Assembly: GCA_025656435.1 (NCBI GenBank)
Contig: JAHXHT010000024.1
Location: 1-16,902, forward strand
Direction of reading: 5' to 3'
DNA: 16,902 nt
DNA from: Candidatus Thiodiazotropha sp. (ex Gloverina cf. vestifex)
GTDB lineage: Bacteria > Pseudomonadota > Gammaproteobacteria > Chromatiales > Chromatiaceae
Part shown: in pieces, positions 1-6,993 of the stretch
How positions within the stretch are numbered: the stretch's first letter is position 1
Layout of the letters: each line of letters opens with the position of its first letter
Notes under the pieces: generated by a model
What the model saw: the letters and a program-made list of their open reading frames with translations, nothing else
Databases searched by the model: none
What the model was told of the DNA's origin: nothing
Translations under genes and position numbers: made by a program

Positions 1-229
1 TAACAGTCACAATTACGGCCATACAACCGCGCCTACGCCTATCGGGGACTAATCGCCTCGGCTTTCAGCCTTCCATGGCGATCAGCGGTAGCAGGTTGTT
101 CTTCTGATTAGAGCAATCAACATCAATTTTTTTAAGCGCGCTGTTTTGAATCTCATCCCAATAAAAACAACCCTTTGAAATGCAGGTTTTAATTCAATAT
201 TTCATCTCTAGTGTTGAATAAAAAGCCAG
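1..229. other. Left-edge stretch downstream of tatD, no supported gene
   Basis: No gene can be supported here. On the plus strand one frame is open from the window edge to a TGA at 105-107 and another to a TAA at 50-52, so either could be the last codons of a gene that starts outside the window, but neither peptide is recognisable. The minus strand is broken by stops. Positions 120-229 are AT-rich, with a weak inverted repeat near 191-219 (ATTCAAT against GTTGAAT). No clear intrinsic terminator follows tatD. A short T-run lies just after its stop on the minus strand, but I see no stable stem before it. Confidence 0.3.
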
Positions 230-1009
230 TCAGACAGCAGCCAATGGAAAACAACGGTAGAAGTTCTCTCTCGTCTGTTCTGCTACAACCTCAGGTGTCA
301 GCCCCTTCAATTCCGCCACACACGCTGCCACTTTCGTCACATAGCGGGGTTGATTGGGCTTACCACGAAATGGCACCGGCGCCAGATAAGGGGAATCGGT
401 CTCGATCAACAATTGTTCCATGGGAACTTGTTGAACAACTTCACGTAGGTCGGCGGCATTCTTGAAAGTGATGATGCCGGAAAAAGAGATAAAGAAACCC
501 ATCTCCAGTGCCTGTTTTGCTATGGGCCAGTCTTCAGTGAAGCAGTGCATGACGCCACCGGCTTCTGCAGCGTTTTCTTCACGCATGATATCGATGGTGT
601 CGGTCTTGGCCTGGCGTGTGTGGATGATTAGAGGTTTTTTCGTGTTGATGGCTGCACAGATGTGGCGGCGGAAGCGGTCGCGCTGCCAATCAAGATCGCC
701 CTCGCCATGGAAATAGTCAAGGCCGGTCTCACCGATGGCGACCACTTTGGGGGTCTGTGAGAGCTCAATCAGCTCTTCCACACTGGGTTCACGACGATCC
801 TTGTCGTTGGGATGGACACCAACTGAGATGCTGATCTGGGGATAGGGTTCGACTAGCTTAACCATTGCGGGCCAGGACTCCAGGTCAATGGAAACGCAGA
901 GCATTTGGCCGACGCCACTTTCGACCGTCTCTTGGACGAATTGATCGAAGCTGTTGTCGTAGTGGTCAAGAGCGACACGATCGAGATGGCAGTGAGAGTC
1001 CACCAGCAT
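230..1009 (-). CDS. tatD: TatD family metal-dependent hydrolase/DNase
   Basis: This 259-residue protein is a TatD-family TIM-barrel metallohydrolase, of the usual family length. In this family two metal ions support 3'-5' exonuclease/phosphoesterase activity. It is cytoplasmic, and the exact substrate of this copy is unknown. The metal ligands are visible: the N-terminal HCH motif (H6, H8), E94 in AIGETGLDY, H130 in LIIHTR, H155 in VMHCF and D205 in IETDSPYLAP. The ATG start is supported by AGGA about 8 nt upstream. It is the last gene of the fab-tmk-holB-pilZ run but is separated from pilZ by 256 bp, so it may have its own promoter. E. coli has three paralogues (tatD, ycfH, yjjV). The neighbourhood after holB matches the ycfH position, so ycfH is an equally fair name. 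Confidence 0.93.
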   Translation of the reverse strand: MLVDSHCHLDRVALDHYDNSFDQFVQETVESGVGQMLCVSIDLESWPAMVKLVEPYPQISISVGVHPNDKDRREPSVEELIELSQTPKVVAIGETGLDYFHGEGDLDWQRDRFRRHICAAINTKKPLIIHTRQAKTDTIDIMREENAAEAGGVMHCFTEDWPIAKQALEMGFFISFSGIITFKNAADLREVVQQVPMEQLLIETDSPYLAPVPFRGKPNQPRYVTKVAACVAELKGLTPEVVAEQTRENFYRCFPLAAV

Positions 1010-1043
1010 GGTTAGAGTCCTGTTGAGTCGTTACTTTAAATTT

Positions 1044-1100
1044 GGATCTGTTAACACTAATTTGGTTGGCAGTGACGATCAAATTAGTGTTAACAGACCC
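1044..1100. repeat. 57-bp near-perfect inverted repeat upstream of tatD
   Basis: The arms 1044-1064 and 1080-1100 are inverted copies matching at 20 of 21 positions (core TCTGTTAACACTAATTTG), around a 15-nt spacer. The stem is AT-rich with an internal GTTAAC. Neither side is followed by a clean T-run on the strand that would read out of pilZ, so it does not look like a standard intrinsic terminator. It could be a small non-autonomous mobile element (MITE-like), a transcription barrier between pilZ and tatD, or an operator for tatD. I see no convincing target-site duplication at its ends. Confidence 0.75.
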
Positions 1101-1265
1101 TAGTTTATTTTGCCGCAAATGGACACGACCAATCACTGTCATTAGCTGTCAGATTGTCCGGCTGTTGCAGATCGCCACCTATGGGTGATAAGTGCCCGGA
1201 TCTACTACGGCAAGCAGACAAATCCTACAGAGAAAAAAAGCCGACTAGAGTAGAATCTTATGGAT

Positions 1266-1613
1266 TTAAAGCGTATGGGTCGGGCGATCTGATTTGAGGG
1301 CACCGGCGAGGTAGGTCTCGATCTTGTTACGTGCGGCACCGCCATCCTGGTCACTGAACTGGACACCGATGCCCGCTGCGCGGTTACCTTCGGCACCGAC
1401 CGGGGTAATCCAGATGATTTTACCGGCAACCGGCAGACGTTCAGCCTCGTCCATCAGGGTCAGCAGCATGAAGACTTCGTCACCGAGACGGTACTGCTTG
1501 GTGGTGGGTATAAAAAGGCCGCCATAATTCACGAACTGCATATATGCCGCATAGAGGGCATTTTTGTCCTTGATAGTCAGCGAGAGTATGCCTTGTTTGG
1601 GTCCACCAGCCAT
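1266..1613 (-). CDS. pilZ: Type IV pilus assembly protein PilZ
   Basis: A 115-residue single-domain PilZ protein. It resembles the founding P. aeruginosa PilZ type rather than the c-di-GMP receptor type: recognisable segments are LTIKDKNALYAAYM, GDEVFMLLTL, RLPVAGKIIWITP, NRAAGIGVQF, RNKIETYLAG and the C-terminal SDRPTHTL. The RxxxR and DxSxxG c-di-GMP-binding motifs are absent. In the place of the second is NYGGLFIPT, as in true PilZ, so nucleotide binding is not expected. The known role is in pilus biogenesis with PilB and FimX-type partners at the cell pole. Start ATG with AGGA 5 nt upstream. It follows holB by 34 bp, and the holB-pilZ pairing is conserved in pilus-bearing gammaproteobacteria. 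No other pilus gene is in the window. Confidence 0.93.
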   Translation of the reverse strand: MAGGPKQGILSLTIKDKNALYAAYMQFVNYGGLFIPTTKQYRLGDEVFMLLTLMDEAERLPVAGKIIWITPVGAEGNRAAGIGVQFSDQDGGAARNKIETYLAGALKSDRPTHTL

Positions 1614-1647
1614 TTTGAATCCTAGTCTTTCCTTTTTGTGGGGCCTG

Positions 1648-2640
1648 TCAGCGGCAGGCGCGCCACTCGATAAGCAGTTTTTCTAACACCAGTTGCGGGT
1701 TGAGGTTGCTGTCGATCAGGGCGCGGGCCTCGTAGACCGAGCCAAGATAGCGATGCAACGCCCCTGAGTTTAACTTGTCGGCCAGGCTGTGCAAAGCTTG
1801 AGTCTGGTCCCGGTTGAAGAGCTGCGGTGGCTGTGGCGCTGTTTTCAGCCTCAGCAGGTCGATGACCCACCCCGCAAGCCACTCCAGCAGCAGGCGACCG
1901 TCGAATCCGGTCCAGGCCTGGGCCAGGGCAACCGGGTCCTTCTGCTGCTTTCCCAGAGAGAGAAACTGGCCCAACATCCGCTGACGGGCAGCCAGCAGGT
2001 CGGCATCGTCCAGTTTCAACGCCAGCAGTGGTGCGCCACTGGCAAGGGAGAGCAGTGTCTCACCATCAGCGTGTTTGATCTTCCCGCCAAGCCAAGTAAG
2101 GGAGTCCTGGTGCGGCGGTATCTGGAAAAGCACCTGCTGGCAGCGGCTTCTGATGGTGGGCAGTAATCTGGCCGGTTGATCGGTCAGCAGGATGATGAGG
2201 GTGTCCCGGGTCGGCTCCTCCAATGTCTTCAGCAGACTGTTGGCAGCGGCCGTGTTCATGCGGTGCGCGGGTTGGATAATCACAACCTTATGCCCACCGC
2301 TCTGTGCTGTGAGGCTGGCGCTGGCGGTCAGTTTGCGGATGGCTTCAATCTTGATCTCACCGCTCTTGCTCTCTTCCTCCGGCACTACCCATTGGAAGTC
2401 GGGATGGCTGCCGCTGTGCAGCAGGTGGCAGTGACGGCAGATACCGCAGGGGCGACCATCTCCATCACTATCGGGACAGAGGACGGTTTGGGCGAATGCC
2501 AAAGCGAATGCCTCTTTACCGACGCCCCTTGGTCCACCGAAGAGTAGTGCGTGAGGCAGCCTGCCCTGCTGGCGGGCCTGCTGCAGACGCTGCCACGGTT
2601 CATCCTGCCAGGGAAGGCGGGTATAGACAGCCTTATCCAT
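1648..2640 (-). CDS. holB: DNA polymerase III delta' subunit (clamp loader)
   Basis: A 330-residue AAA+ clamp-loader subunit that helps load the beta sliding clamp on primed DNA. Domain I shows GGPRGVGKE at residues 35-43, a P-loop-like sequence better preserved than in E. coli delta' but with Glu where Ser/Thr normally follows the Lys, so ATPase activity is doubtful. A four-Cys zinc module follows (C55, C65, C68, C71), then LLKTLEEP and the SRC sensor/arginine-finger motif at 165-167. I chose the ATG at 2640 because it places the conserved YTRLPWQDEPWQRL segment at the N-terminus and overlaps the tmk stop by only 8 nt (ATGGATAA). A longer frame reaches back to 2712, but it would overlap tmk by about 80 nt with non-conserved residues. 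It is translationally coupled to tmk. Confidence 0.93.
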   Translation of the reverse strand: MDKAVYTRLPWQDEPWQRLQQARQQGRLPHALLFGGPRGVGKEAFALAFAQTVLCPDSDGDGRPCGICRHCHLLHSGSHPDFQWVVPEEESKSGEIKIEAIRKLTASASLTAQSGGHKVVIIQPAHRMNTAAANSLLKTLEEPTRDTLIILLTDQPARLLPTIRSRCQQVLFQIPPHQDSLTWLGGKIKHADGETLLSLASGAPLLALKLDDADLLAARQRMLGQFLSLGKQQKDPVALAQAWTGFDGRLLLEWLAGWVIDLLRLKTAPQPPQLFNRDQTQALHSLADKLNSGALHRYLGSVYEARALIDSNLNPQLVLEKLLIEWRACR

Positions 2641-3274
2641 CGCTAGATGCCAGATAGTCTTGTATGACATGGGAGATCTGAGCTTGTACCTGCTCCAGTG
2701 CAGGCGAGGCATCGATGATGCGGACTCTATCCGGTTCGGAAGCGGCGATATCCAGATAGCCCTGGCGAACCTTTTTAAAGAAATCCATTGCCTCTTTTTC
2801 GAATCGGTCAGGGGCGGATCGATTACCAGCCCGCTCCAGGCCGGTCTCCACGGGTAGGTCGAGCAATAGGGTCAGATCGGGCCTGAGATCTCCCTGTACG
2901 TAGTTCTCCAGGATAGCTATTCGATCCCGGGTAATGCCTCGCCCTGCTCCCTGGTAGGCGTAGCTGGCATCTGTGAAGCGGTCGCACAGGACCCAGGTCC
3001 CCGACTCTAGCGCCGGTAGGATTTTTCGCCGCAGATGCTCTGCCCTGGCGGCAAACATCAGCAGTAGTTCAGTCTCGTCGGCCATCCCCGTATGCTTGTG
3101 GCCTAACAACAGTTCACGTATCGACTCCCCCAGCGGCGTACCACCGGGTTCACGTGTAAACAGCACCTTCTTGCCGGCTGCTTCGAGCAGGGATTGCACA
3201 AAGGCGAGATTACTGCTCTTGCCGGCGCCCTCACCCCCTTCGACTGTAATGAATCTTCCGCCTTGCTGTTTCAT
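2633..3274 (-). CDS. tmk: Thymidylate kinase
   Basis: A 213-residue thymidylate kinase, of normal length, converting dTMP to dTDP with ATP in the cytoplasm. The P-loop GGEGAGKSS is at residues 13-21, the nucleotide-binding REPGGT at 41-46, and the DRF motif with ASYAYQG at 98-109. A LID segment (RAGNRSAPDRFE) carries the arginines expected of the bacterial class that places its catalytic basic residues in the LID. Its ATG overlaps the mltG stop as ATGA (4 nt), and its own stop lies inside the holB start, so mltG-tmk-holB is one coupled translation unit. Nothing unusual is seen. Confidence 0.96.
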   Translation of the reverse strand: MKQQGGRFITVEGGEGAGKSSNLAFVQSLLEAAGKKVLFTREPGGTPLGESIRELLLGHKHTGMADETELLLMFAARAEHLRRKILPALESGTWVLCDRFTDASYAYQGAGRGITRDRIAILENYVQGDLRPDLTLLLDLPVETGLERAGNRSAPDRFEKEAMDFFKKVRQGYLDIAASEPDRVRIIDASPALEQVQAQISHVIQDYLASSDG

Positions 3275-4269
3275 CTTTTCAATTGGTACTTTCGCACAGC
3301 TTTGTTATGCGCTTCCAGGGTAGCGGAAAAGTGGTGTCCACCATTCCCGATGGCGACGAAGTAGAGCGCATTGCCTACTGCCGGATGAAGTGCCGCTTCG
3401 ATGGCCGCTCCACTGGGCATGGCGATAGGCGTGGGTGTCAGGCCCTTGTGGACATAGGTGTTGTAGGGTGTATCGGTTGTCAGGTCACGCCGCCGGATAT
3501 TACCGTCGTAGGCATCACCTATGCCATAGATCACGGTGGGATCGGTCTGCAGGCGCATCCCTTTTTTCAGGCGTCGTACGAAGACACCGGCAATCTTGTC
3601 GCGTTCTGATGGTATGCCGGTCTCTTTCTCAATAATTGAGGCCAGTATCAGGGCCTCGTAGGCAGTATTCAGTGGGAGATTCTCATCACGCTTATCCCAA
3701 GCCATTTGCAGGCTCTTCTCCATGCGATGGTAGGCACGTTGGAGAAACTCCACATCCGTGGTGCCTTTGGGAAAGTGATAAGTGTCAGGATAGAAGCGGC
3801 CCTCGGGATGCATCTCGTCAAATCCCAGTGCCTGCATGATTTTTTCACTCTCGACTTCTTTCAGTGTCTGAGTCAAGGATTCATGACGCCTGACAGCCTC
3901 CATGAGTTGCTTAAAGGTCCAGCCCTCGATGATGGTCAAGGCATGCTGCACGACTCTTGCTGATGTCAGAATATCCAGCAATTCGATTGGCGTGATGCCT
4001 TGTGGCAGATGGTATTCACCCGCTTTCAGCCGACTGGCCTGTCCGTTCCATCTGGCAACCAGTCGCAACAGAACAGGTTTGCTGATGACACCGCTCTCCT
4101 GCAGATCGCTCGCCACGCCACGAATGGTGGTACCGGATTTGAGATCATAGTGAATGCCCGCTTCCGGTAGCTGGAGTGGCGTATGGATAAAGTCATCGTA
4201 TTGCATCCAGCCCCAAGCCAGCAGGATACTGATAACAAAGATGGAGATTCCGAGAAGTCGATTCAACAT
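3271..4269 (-). CDS. mltG: Endolytic murein transglycosylase MltG
   Basis: A 332-residue YceG/MltG-like protein. It is predicted to be anchored in the inner membrane by one N-terminal segment (about residues 5-22), with the rest periplasmic. MltG cleaves nascent glycan strands and is thought to set their length or end synthesis. A LysM-like region (about 40-105, including LKAGEYHLPQG) comes before the catalytic domain. The motif ASIIEKETG holds E214, which aligns with the catalytic Glu of the E. coli enzyme (E218). Other family marks are EGRFYPDTYHF, LQTDPTVIYG and TPYNTYVHKGLTPTPI. The ATG start lacks a strong ribosome-binding site. It lies 68 bp after pabC and overlaps tmk by 4 nt. Confidence 0.94.
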   Translation of the reverse strand: MLNRLLGISIFVISILLAWGWMQYDDFIHTPLQLPEAGIHYDLKSGTTIRGVASDLQESGVISKPVLLRLVARWNGQASRLKAGEYHLPQGITPIELLDILTSARVVQHALTIIEGWTFKQLMEAVRRHESLTQTLKEVESEKIMQALGFDEMHPEGRFYPDTYHFPKGTTDVEFLQRAYHRMEKSLQMAWDKRDENLPLNTAYEALILASIIEKETGIPSERDKIAGVFVRRLKKGMRLQTDPTVIYGIGDAYDGNIRRRDLTTDTPYNTYVHKGLTPTPIAMPSGAAIEAALHPAVGNALYFVAIGNGGHHFSATLEAHNKAVRKYQLKR

Positions 4270-4337
4270 GGGTCTATTTTACTGAAATCAGGCGCTTTTG
4301 CAGTGCTCACTGGGCTTATTTAACCACTGCTTCACAC

Positions 4338-5156
4338 TCACACACCCTGCTCTATGGATTCGGATAGTACTTGCTGCAAGTTGTGCGGTATCCCACTGAG
4401 CGCATAGTGATGCTCATCCAGAGATGCAACGGGGCAGAATCCCATTAGGGAGTTAGTGATAAACATTGCCTGAGCACTTTTCACCGTCGAAAGATCAAGC
4501 TCTTTGATGAGAAGCGACAGTCCCGGTCGTTCGGCACACTCAATCACCACTTCACGCATGATGCCGGTAACCCCTGAATAACTCAGATCCGGAGTCATAA
4601 GCTTACCCTCTACAATCACAAACAGATTACTTTGGATACCTGAAACAACCATTCCCTGCTCATCCAACATCAGGCCTTCGGCAATCTCCGGGTCCTGCCA
4701 CTCCTGACGGGCCAGGACCTGTTCCAGGCGATTGAGATGTTTATGTCCAGCCAGCCGAGGATTACGACTCAAACGTGTCTCACAGACCCGCATTCGAACA
4801 CCTTGGCTAAACCAATGCCTGGGATAATCCGGCCAGGGATGGAGCGAGAGTATTCGACGGGGTTCGCAGGTCTCCGGTGGGCGGTAGCCTCGCCCCCCAC
4901 TGCCACGGGTAATCAGGATCTTCAAGACACCCCGTGCTGTAGACTGACAGAGTGATTGCGCCTCATGGTAAAGCTGGGTTTTATCGGTTGGAGGCAGCTT
5001 CAATGCCGCCTCTCCCCTTGCCAGTCTTGCCATGTGGCGGTCCCAGAATCGGGGTTCGGCACCCATTACCGCAAGGGTCTCGAAAAGCCCATCACCGTAG
5101 TGAAGACCCCGGTCTGTAAGAGGAATCTGTTCGGCAGGAAGACCGTTTAGCAGCAA
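4338..5156 (-). CDS. pabC: Aminodeoxychorismate lyase (4-amino-4-deoxychorismate lyase)
   Basis: A 272-residue class IV (fold-type IV) PLP enzyme that releases pyruvate from 4-amino-4-deoxychorismate to give p-aminobenzoate for folate. The PLP-binding lysine is K139 in AGHKHLNRLEQ, matching K140 of E. coli PabC. Also seen are the N-terminal DRGLHYGDGLFETL (15-28), SGIQSNLFVI and the phosphate-contact region GVTGIMRE. Branched-chain and D-amino-acid transaminases share this fold, but length and the fabF-mltG context favour PabC. The start is a TTG, with AGGGA 8 nt upstream; the next in-frame start codons would remove conserved sequence. It lies 66 bp after fabF. Confidence 0.93.
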   Translation of the reverse strand: MLLNGLPAEQIPLTDRGLHYGDGLFETLAVMGAEPRFWDRHMARLARGEAALKLPPTDKTQLYHEAQSLCQSTARGVLKILITRGSGGRGYRPPETCEPRRILSLHPWPDYPRHWFSQGVRMRVCETRLSRNPRLAGHKHLNRLEQVLARQEWQDPEIAEGLMLDEQGMVVSGIQSNLFVIVEGKLMTPDLSYSGVTGIMREVVIECAERPGLSLLIKELDLSTVKSAQAMFITNSLMGFCPVASLDEHHYALSGIPHNLQQVLSESIEQGV

Positions 5157-5222
5157 GGTAGCTGTCCCTGTGAAGCTAGAAAAACACGTGCCGAGCAGTA
5201 AAAAGAGTCAGGTCCGTACCAG

Positions 5223-6464
5223 TCACTCGGCTTTACGAAATGCCAACGTACCATTGGTACCACCAAAGCCGAATGAGTTGGAAATCACCACATTCATCTC
5301 CATCTCCCTAGCCGTCTTCGGTACATAGTCCAGGTCACAATCCGGATCAGGGTTTTCCAGGTTGATGGTTGGCGGCACCACCTGGTGATATAACGCCAAG
5401 ATGCTGTAAACAGCCTCGGCTCCACCAGCTGCACCAAGCATGTGTCCGGTCATCGACTTGGTCGAACTGACACAAAGCTTGTAGGCATGATCGCCAAAGG
5501 CTCGCTTCACAGCCATGGTCTCAGCCACATCGCCCGCAGGTGTGGAGGTGCCATGGGCATTGATGTAGTCCACATCCTCTTTATTGAGTCCACCATCCTT
5601 AAGCGCCAATTCCATGCACTTGGCAGCACCGGAGCCGTCAACCGATGGAGCCGTCATATGGTAGGCATCTGAATTCATGCCCACACCGACCAATTCAGCA
5701 TAGATCTTTGCACCCCGGGCTTTGGCTTGCTCGTACTCTTCCAGTACCACGACACCGGCACCGTCACTGAGCACGAAGCCATCACGATCTTTGTCCCAAG
5801 GCCTGCTCGCGCCCTGAGGATCATCATTGCGGCGTGAAAGCGCCCTGGCAGCCGCGAAACCGCCCAAACCGACTGGCGAGGTTGCCATCTCGGCACCACC
5901 GGCAATCATGACGTCGGTACGGCCATGGCGAATCATCAAAGCTGCTTCACCAATGCTGTGTGCGCCACTGCTGCAGGCAGAGACAATGGAATAGTTGGGA
6001 CCCTTCATGCCATACATGATGGAAAGGTTCCCTGACACCATGTTAATAATGCTTGAGGGTACGAAAAAAGGTGAGATCTTCCGAGGTCCACCATCAAGGT
6101 AGGACTGATAGCTGTTCTCGATTCCAGTAATACCACCAATACCCGAGCCAATCAGAACACCAATACGGTCCGCATTCTCTTCGGTGACTTCAATACCTGA
6201 ATCTTTGATCGCCTGTATCCCAGCAGCGACGCCATAATGGATAAACTTATCCATTTTTTTGGCTTCTTTCTTCGAGACATAGTCGGTGATCTCGAAATCG
6301 TAGATCGGCCCACCGAACTGGGTAGTGAAAGGCTCAACATCGAAGTGGGTGATGGGTTGGATACCGCTTTTGCCAGCCACAATATTTTCCCACGAAGAGG
6401 GAATATCCAAGCCCACCGGCGCAACTGTACCCAGTCCAGTAACAACAACCCTTCTTGCAGTCAT
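5223..6464 (-). CDS. fabF: 3-oxoacyl-[ACP] synthase II (FabF, KAS II)
   Basis: A 413-residue beta-ketoacyl-ACP synthase II, full length, which condenses malonyl-ACP with acyl-ACP to elongate fatty acids and in related bacteria helps set unsaturated chain length with temperature. The thiolase-fold Cys-His-His triad is present: C164 (in VSACSSGAH), H304 (NAHGTSTPAGD) and H341 (KSMTGHMLGAAG), with K336 nearby. The C-terminal gating/glycine segment SNSFGFGGTNGTLAF is intact. Start ATG follows a run of six G's (6471-6476 on the complement), which probably serves as the ribosome-binding site. It is the first gene after the acpP terminator and presumably depends on read-through from acpP or on a promoter I cannot pick out. 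Confidence 0.96.
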   Translation of the reverse strand: MTARRVVVTGLGTVAPVGLDIPSSWENIVAGKSGIQPITHFDVEPFTTQFGGPIYDFEITDYVSKKEAKKMDKFIHYGVAAGIQAIKDSGIEVTEENADRIGVLIGSGIGGITGIENSYQSYLDGGPRKISPFFVPSSIINMVSGNLSIMYGMKGPNYSIVSACSSGAHSIGEAALMIRHGRTDVMIAGGAEMATSPVGLGGFAAARALSRRNDDPQGASRPWDKDRDGFVLSDGAGVVVLEEYEQAKARGAKIYAELVGVGMNSDAYHMTAPSVDGSGAAKCMELALKDGGLNKEDVDYINAHGTSTPAGDVAETMAVKRAFGDHAYKLCVSSTKSMTGHMLGAAGGAEAVYSILALYHQVVPPTINLENPDPDCDLDYVPKTAREMEMNVVISNSFGFGGTNGTLAFRKAE

Positions 6465-6497
6465 GTGGGACTACCCCCCATATTCAGTGGTATGGCA

Positions 6498-6541
6498 GAA
6501 AAGCAAAAAGGCCGCGCCCCAGTTCAAGGGGCATCGCGGCC
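6498..6541 (-). terminator. Intrinsic terminator of acpP
   Basis: On the minus strand, 24 bp after the acpP stop, GGCCGCG pairs with CGCGGCC (6535-6541 with 6510-6516) and an inner CCCC pairs with GGGG (6528-6531 with 6517-6520). The loop is 7 nt with a 3-nt bulge. A T-run (TTTTTGCTTTT, 6509 down to about 6499) follows directly. The orientation fits transcription out of acpP only; the plus-strand side has no T-run. It would reduce transcription into fabF and raise acpP mRNA relative to its neighbours. Confidence 0.82.
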
Positions 6542-6564
6542 TGTTATAAAAGTCTCTTGCTGAA

Positions 6565-6798
6565 TCAGCTGTGTGCGTTGATGTAATCTACAGCCAACTG
6601 CACAGTCGTGATTTTCTCAGCCTCTTCATCGGGAATCTCGGTTTCGAATTCCTCTTCGAGGGCCATTACCAGTTCCACCGTGTCGAGAGAGTCAGCGCCA
6701 AGATCATCGACGAAGGAAGCTTCGAGAGTCACTTCCTCATCTTTAACGCCCAGTTGTTCTACGACAATTTTACGAACTCGTTCTACGACATCGCTCAT
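6565..6798 (-). CDS. acpP: Acyl carrier protein
   Basis: A 77-residue, highly acidic acyl carrier protein, the carrier of growing acyl chains during fatty-acid synthesis. The phosphopantetheine attachment site is S37 in the conserved DDLGADSLDTVELVMALEEEF segment (quoted in part: GADSLDTVEL). Helices II and III, which contact the Fab enzymes, are standard. The ATG has AGAGGA about 10 nt upstream. It lies between fabG and fabF as in most gammaproteobacteria but is bounded on both sides by intrinsic terminators, so it should be largely made from its own transcript. High expression is the norm for this gene. Confidence 0.98.
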   Translation of the reverse strand: MSDVVERVRKIVVEQLGVKDEEVTLEASFVDDLGADSLDTVELVMALEEEFETEIPDEEAEKITTVQLAVDYINAHS

Positions 6799-6850
6799 GT
6801 TATTAATTTCCTCTGGATTAACTGACGGCCTCGAATAGGACCGATGCGGT

Positions 6851-6879
6851 ATTGTAGTAACAAAAAACTTTTGAGAAAA
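6851..6879 (-). promoter_or_regulatory. Possible acpP promoter
   Basis: A TACAAT (-10-like, five of six matches to consensus) lies at 6856-6851 on the minus strand, just after the fabG terminator and about 50 bp before the acpP start. The corresponding -35 region about 17 nt upstream (TTTTCT) is poor, so this is a weak call. An acpP promoter in this gap is expected because a terminator separates it from fabG. Confidence 0.35.
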
Positions 6880-6905
6880 GCGTAATCCTCAGATGGATCT
6901 TACGC
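6868..6905 (-). terminator. Intrinsic terminator after fabG
   Basis: On the minus strand GCGTAAGATCC (6905-6895) pairs with GGATTACGC (6888-6880), with a 2-nt bulge and a 6-nt loop. TTTTCTC follows, and a few bases later TTTTTTG. It lies about 90 bp after the fabG stop and before the likely acpP promoter, so it would end the yceD-to-fabG transcript. Confidence 0.65.
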
Positions 6906-6931
6906 AGTAAAAATCAATATTAAATAATATA

Positions 6932-6950
6932 TAACAATAAGTTATTGTTA
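6932..6950. repeat. AT-rich 19-bp palindrome between fabG and acpP
   Basis: The sequence TAACAATAAGTTATTGTTA is a perfect palindrome around a central G (9-bp arms), inside a very AT-rich stretch (about 6905-6965) downstream of fabG. It looks more like a protein-binding site than an RNA hairpin, since a one-base loop is unfavourable. It could be an operator upstream of acpP, or chance in AT-rich DNA. No regulator can be named. Confidence 0.45.
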
Positions 6951-6993
6951 ATTCTTAATGTAATGACATATATTGGCGCTTATGGAATTCGTG

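Noticed and set aside
1..120. tRNA or rRNA fragment at the left edge
   Set aside because: A short GGCT/AGCC stem near 59-69 is present, but no cloverleaf, T-loop or conserved rRNA segment can be found.
1225..1265. T-run (seven T's on the minus strand) after pilZ as an intrinsic terminator
   Set aside because: No stable stem can be drawn immediately before the T-run.
2176..2547. 123-codon plus-strand open frame opposite holB
   Set aside because: It is an antisense shadow of a well-supported gene and its product shows no recognisable motif.
2641..2712. Longer N-terminus of holB (24 extra residues) starting inside tmk
   Set aside because: It would overlap tmk by about 80 nt, the residues do not resemble HolB N-termini, and the ATG at 2640 gives the usual short overlap and family start.
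4299..4329. Inverted repeat GCAGTG/CACTGC between pabC and mltG as a terminator
   Set aside because: The stem is only 6 bp with a long loop, and no T-run follows on the minus strand.
5191..5232. GCCGAG/CTCGGC stem across the fabF stop as a terminator
   Set aside because: The stem is 6 bp with a loop of about 30 nt; the nearby T-run is not directly at its base.
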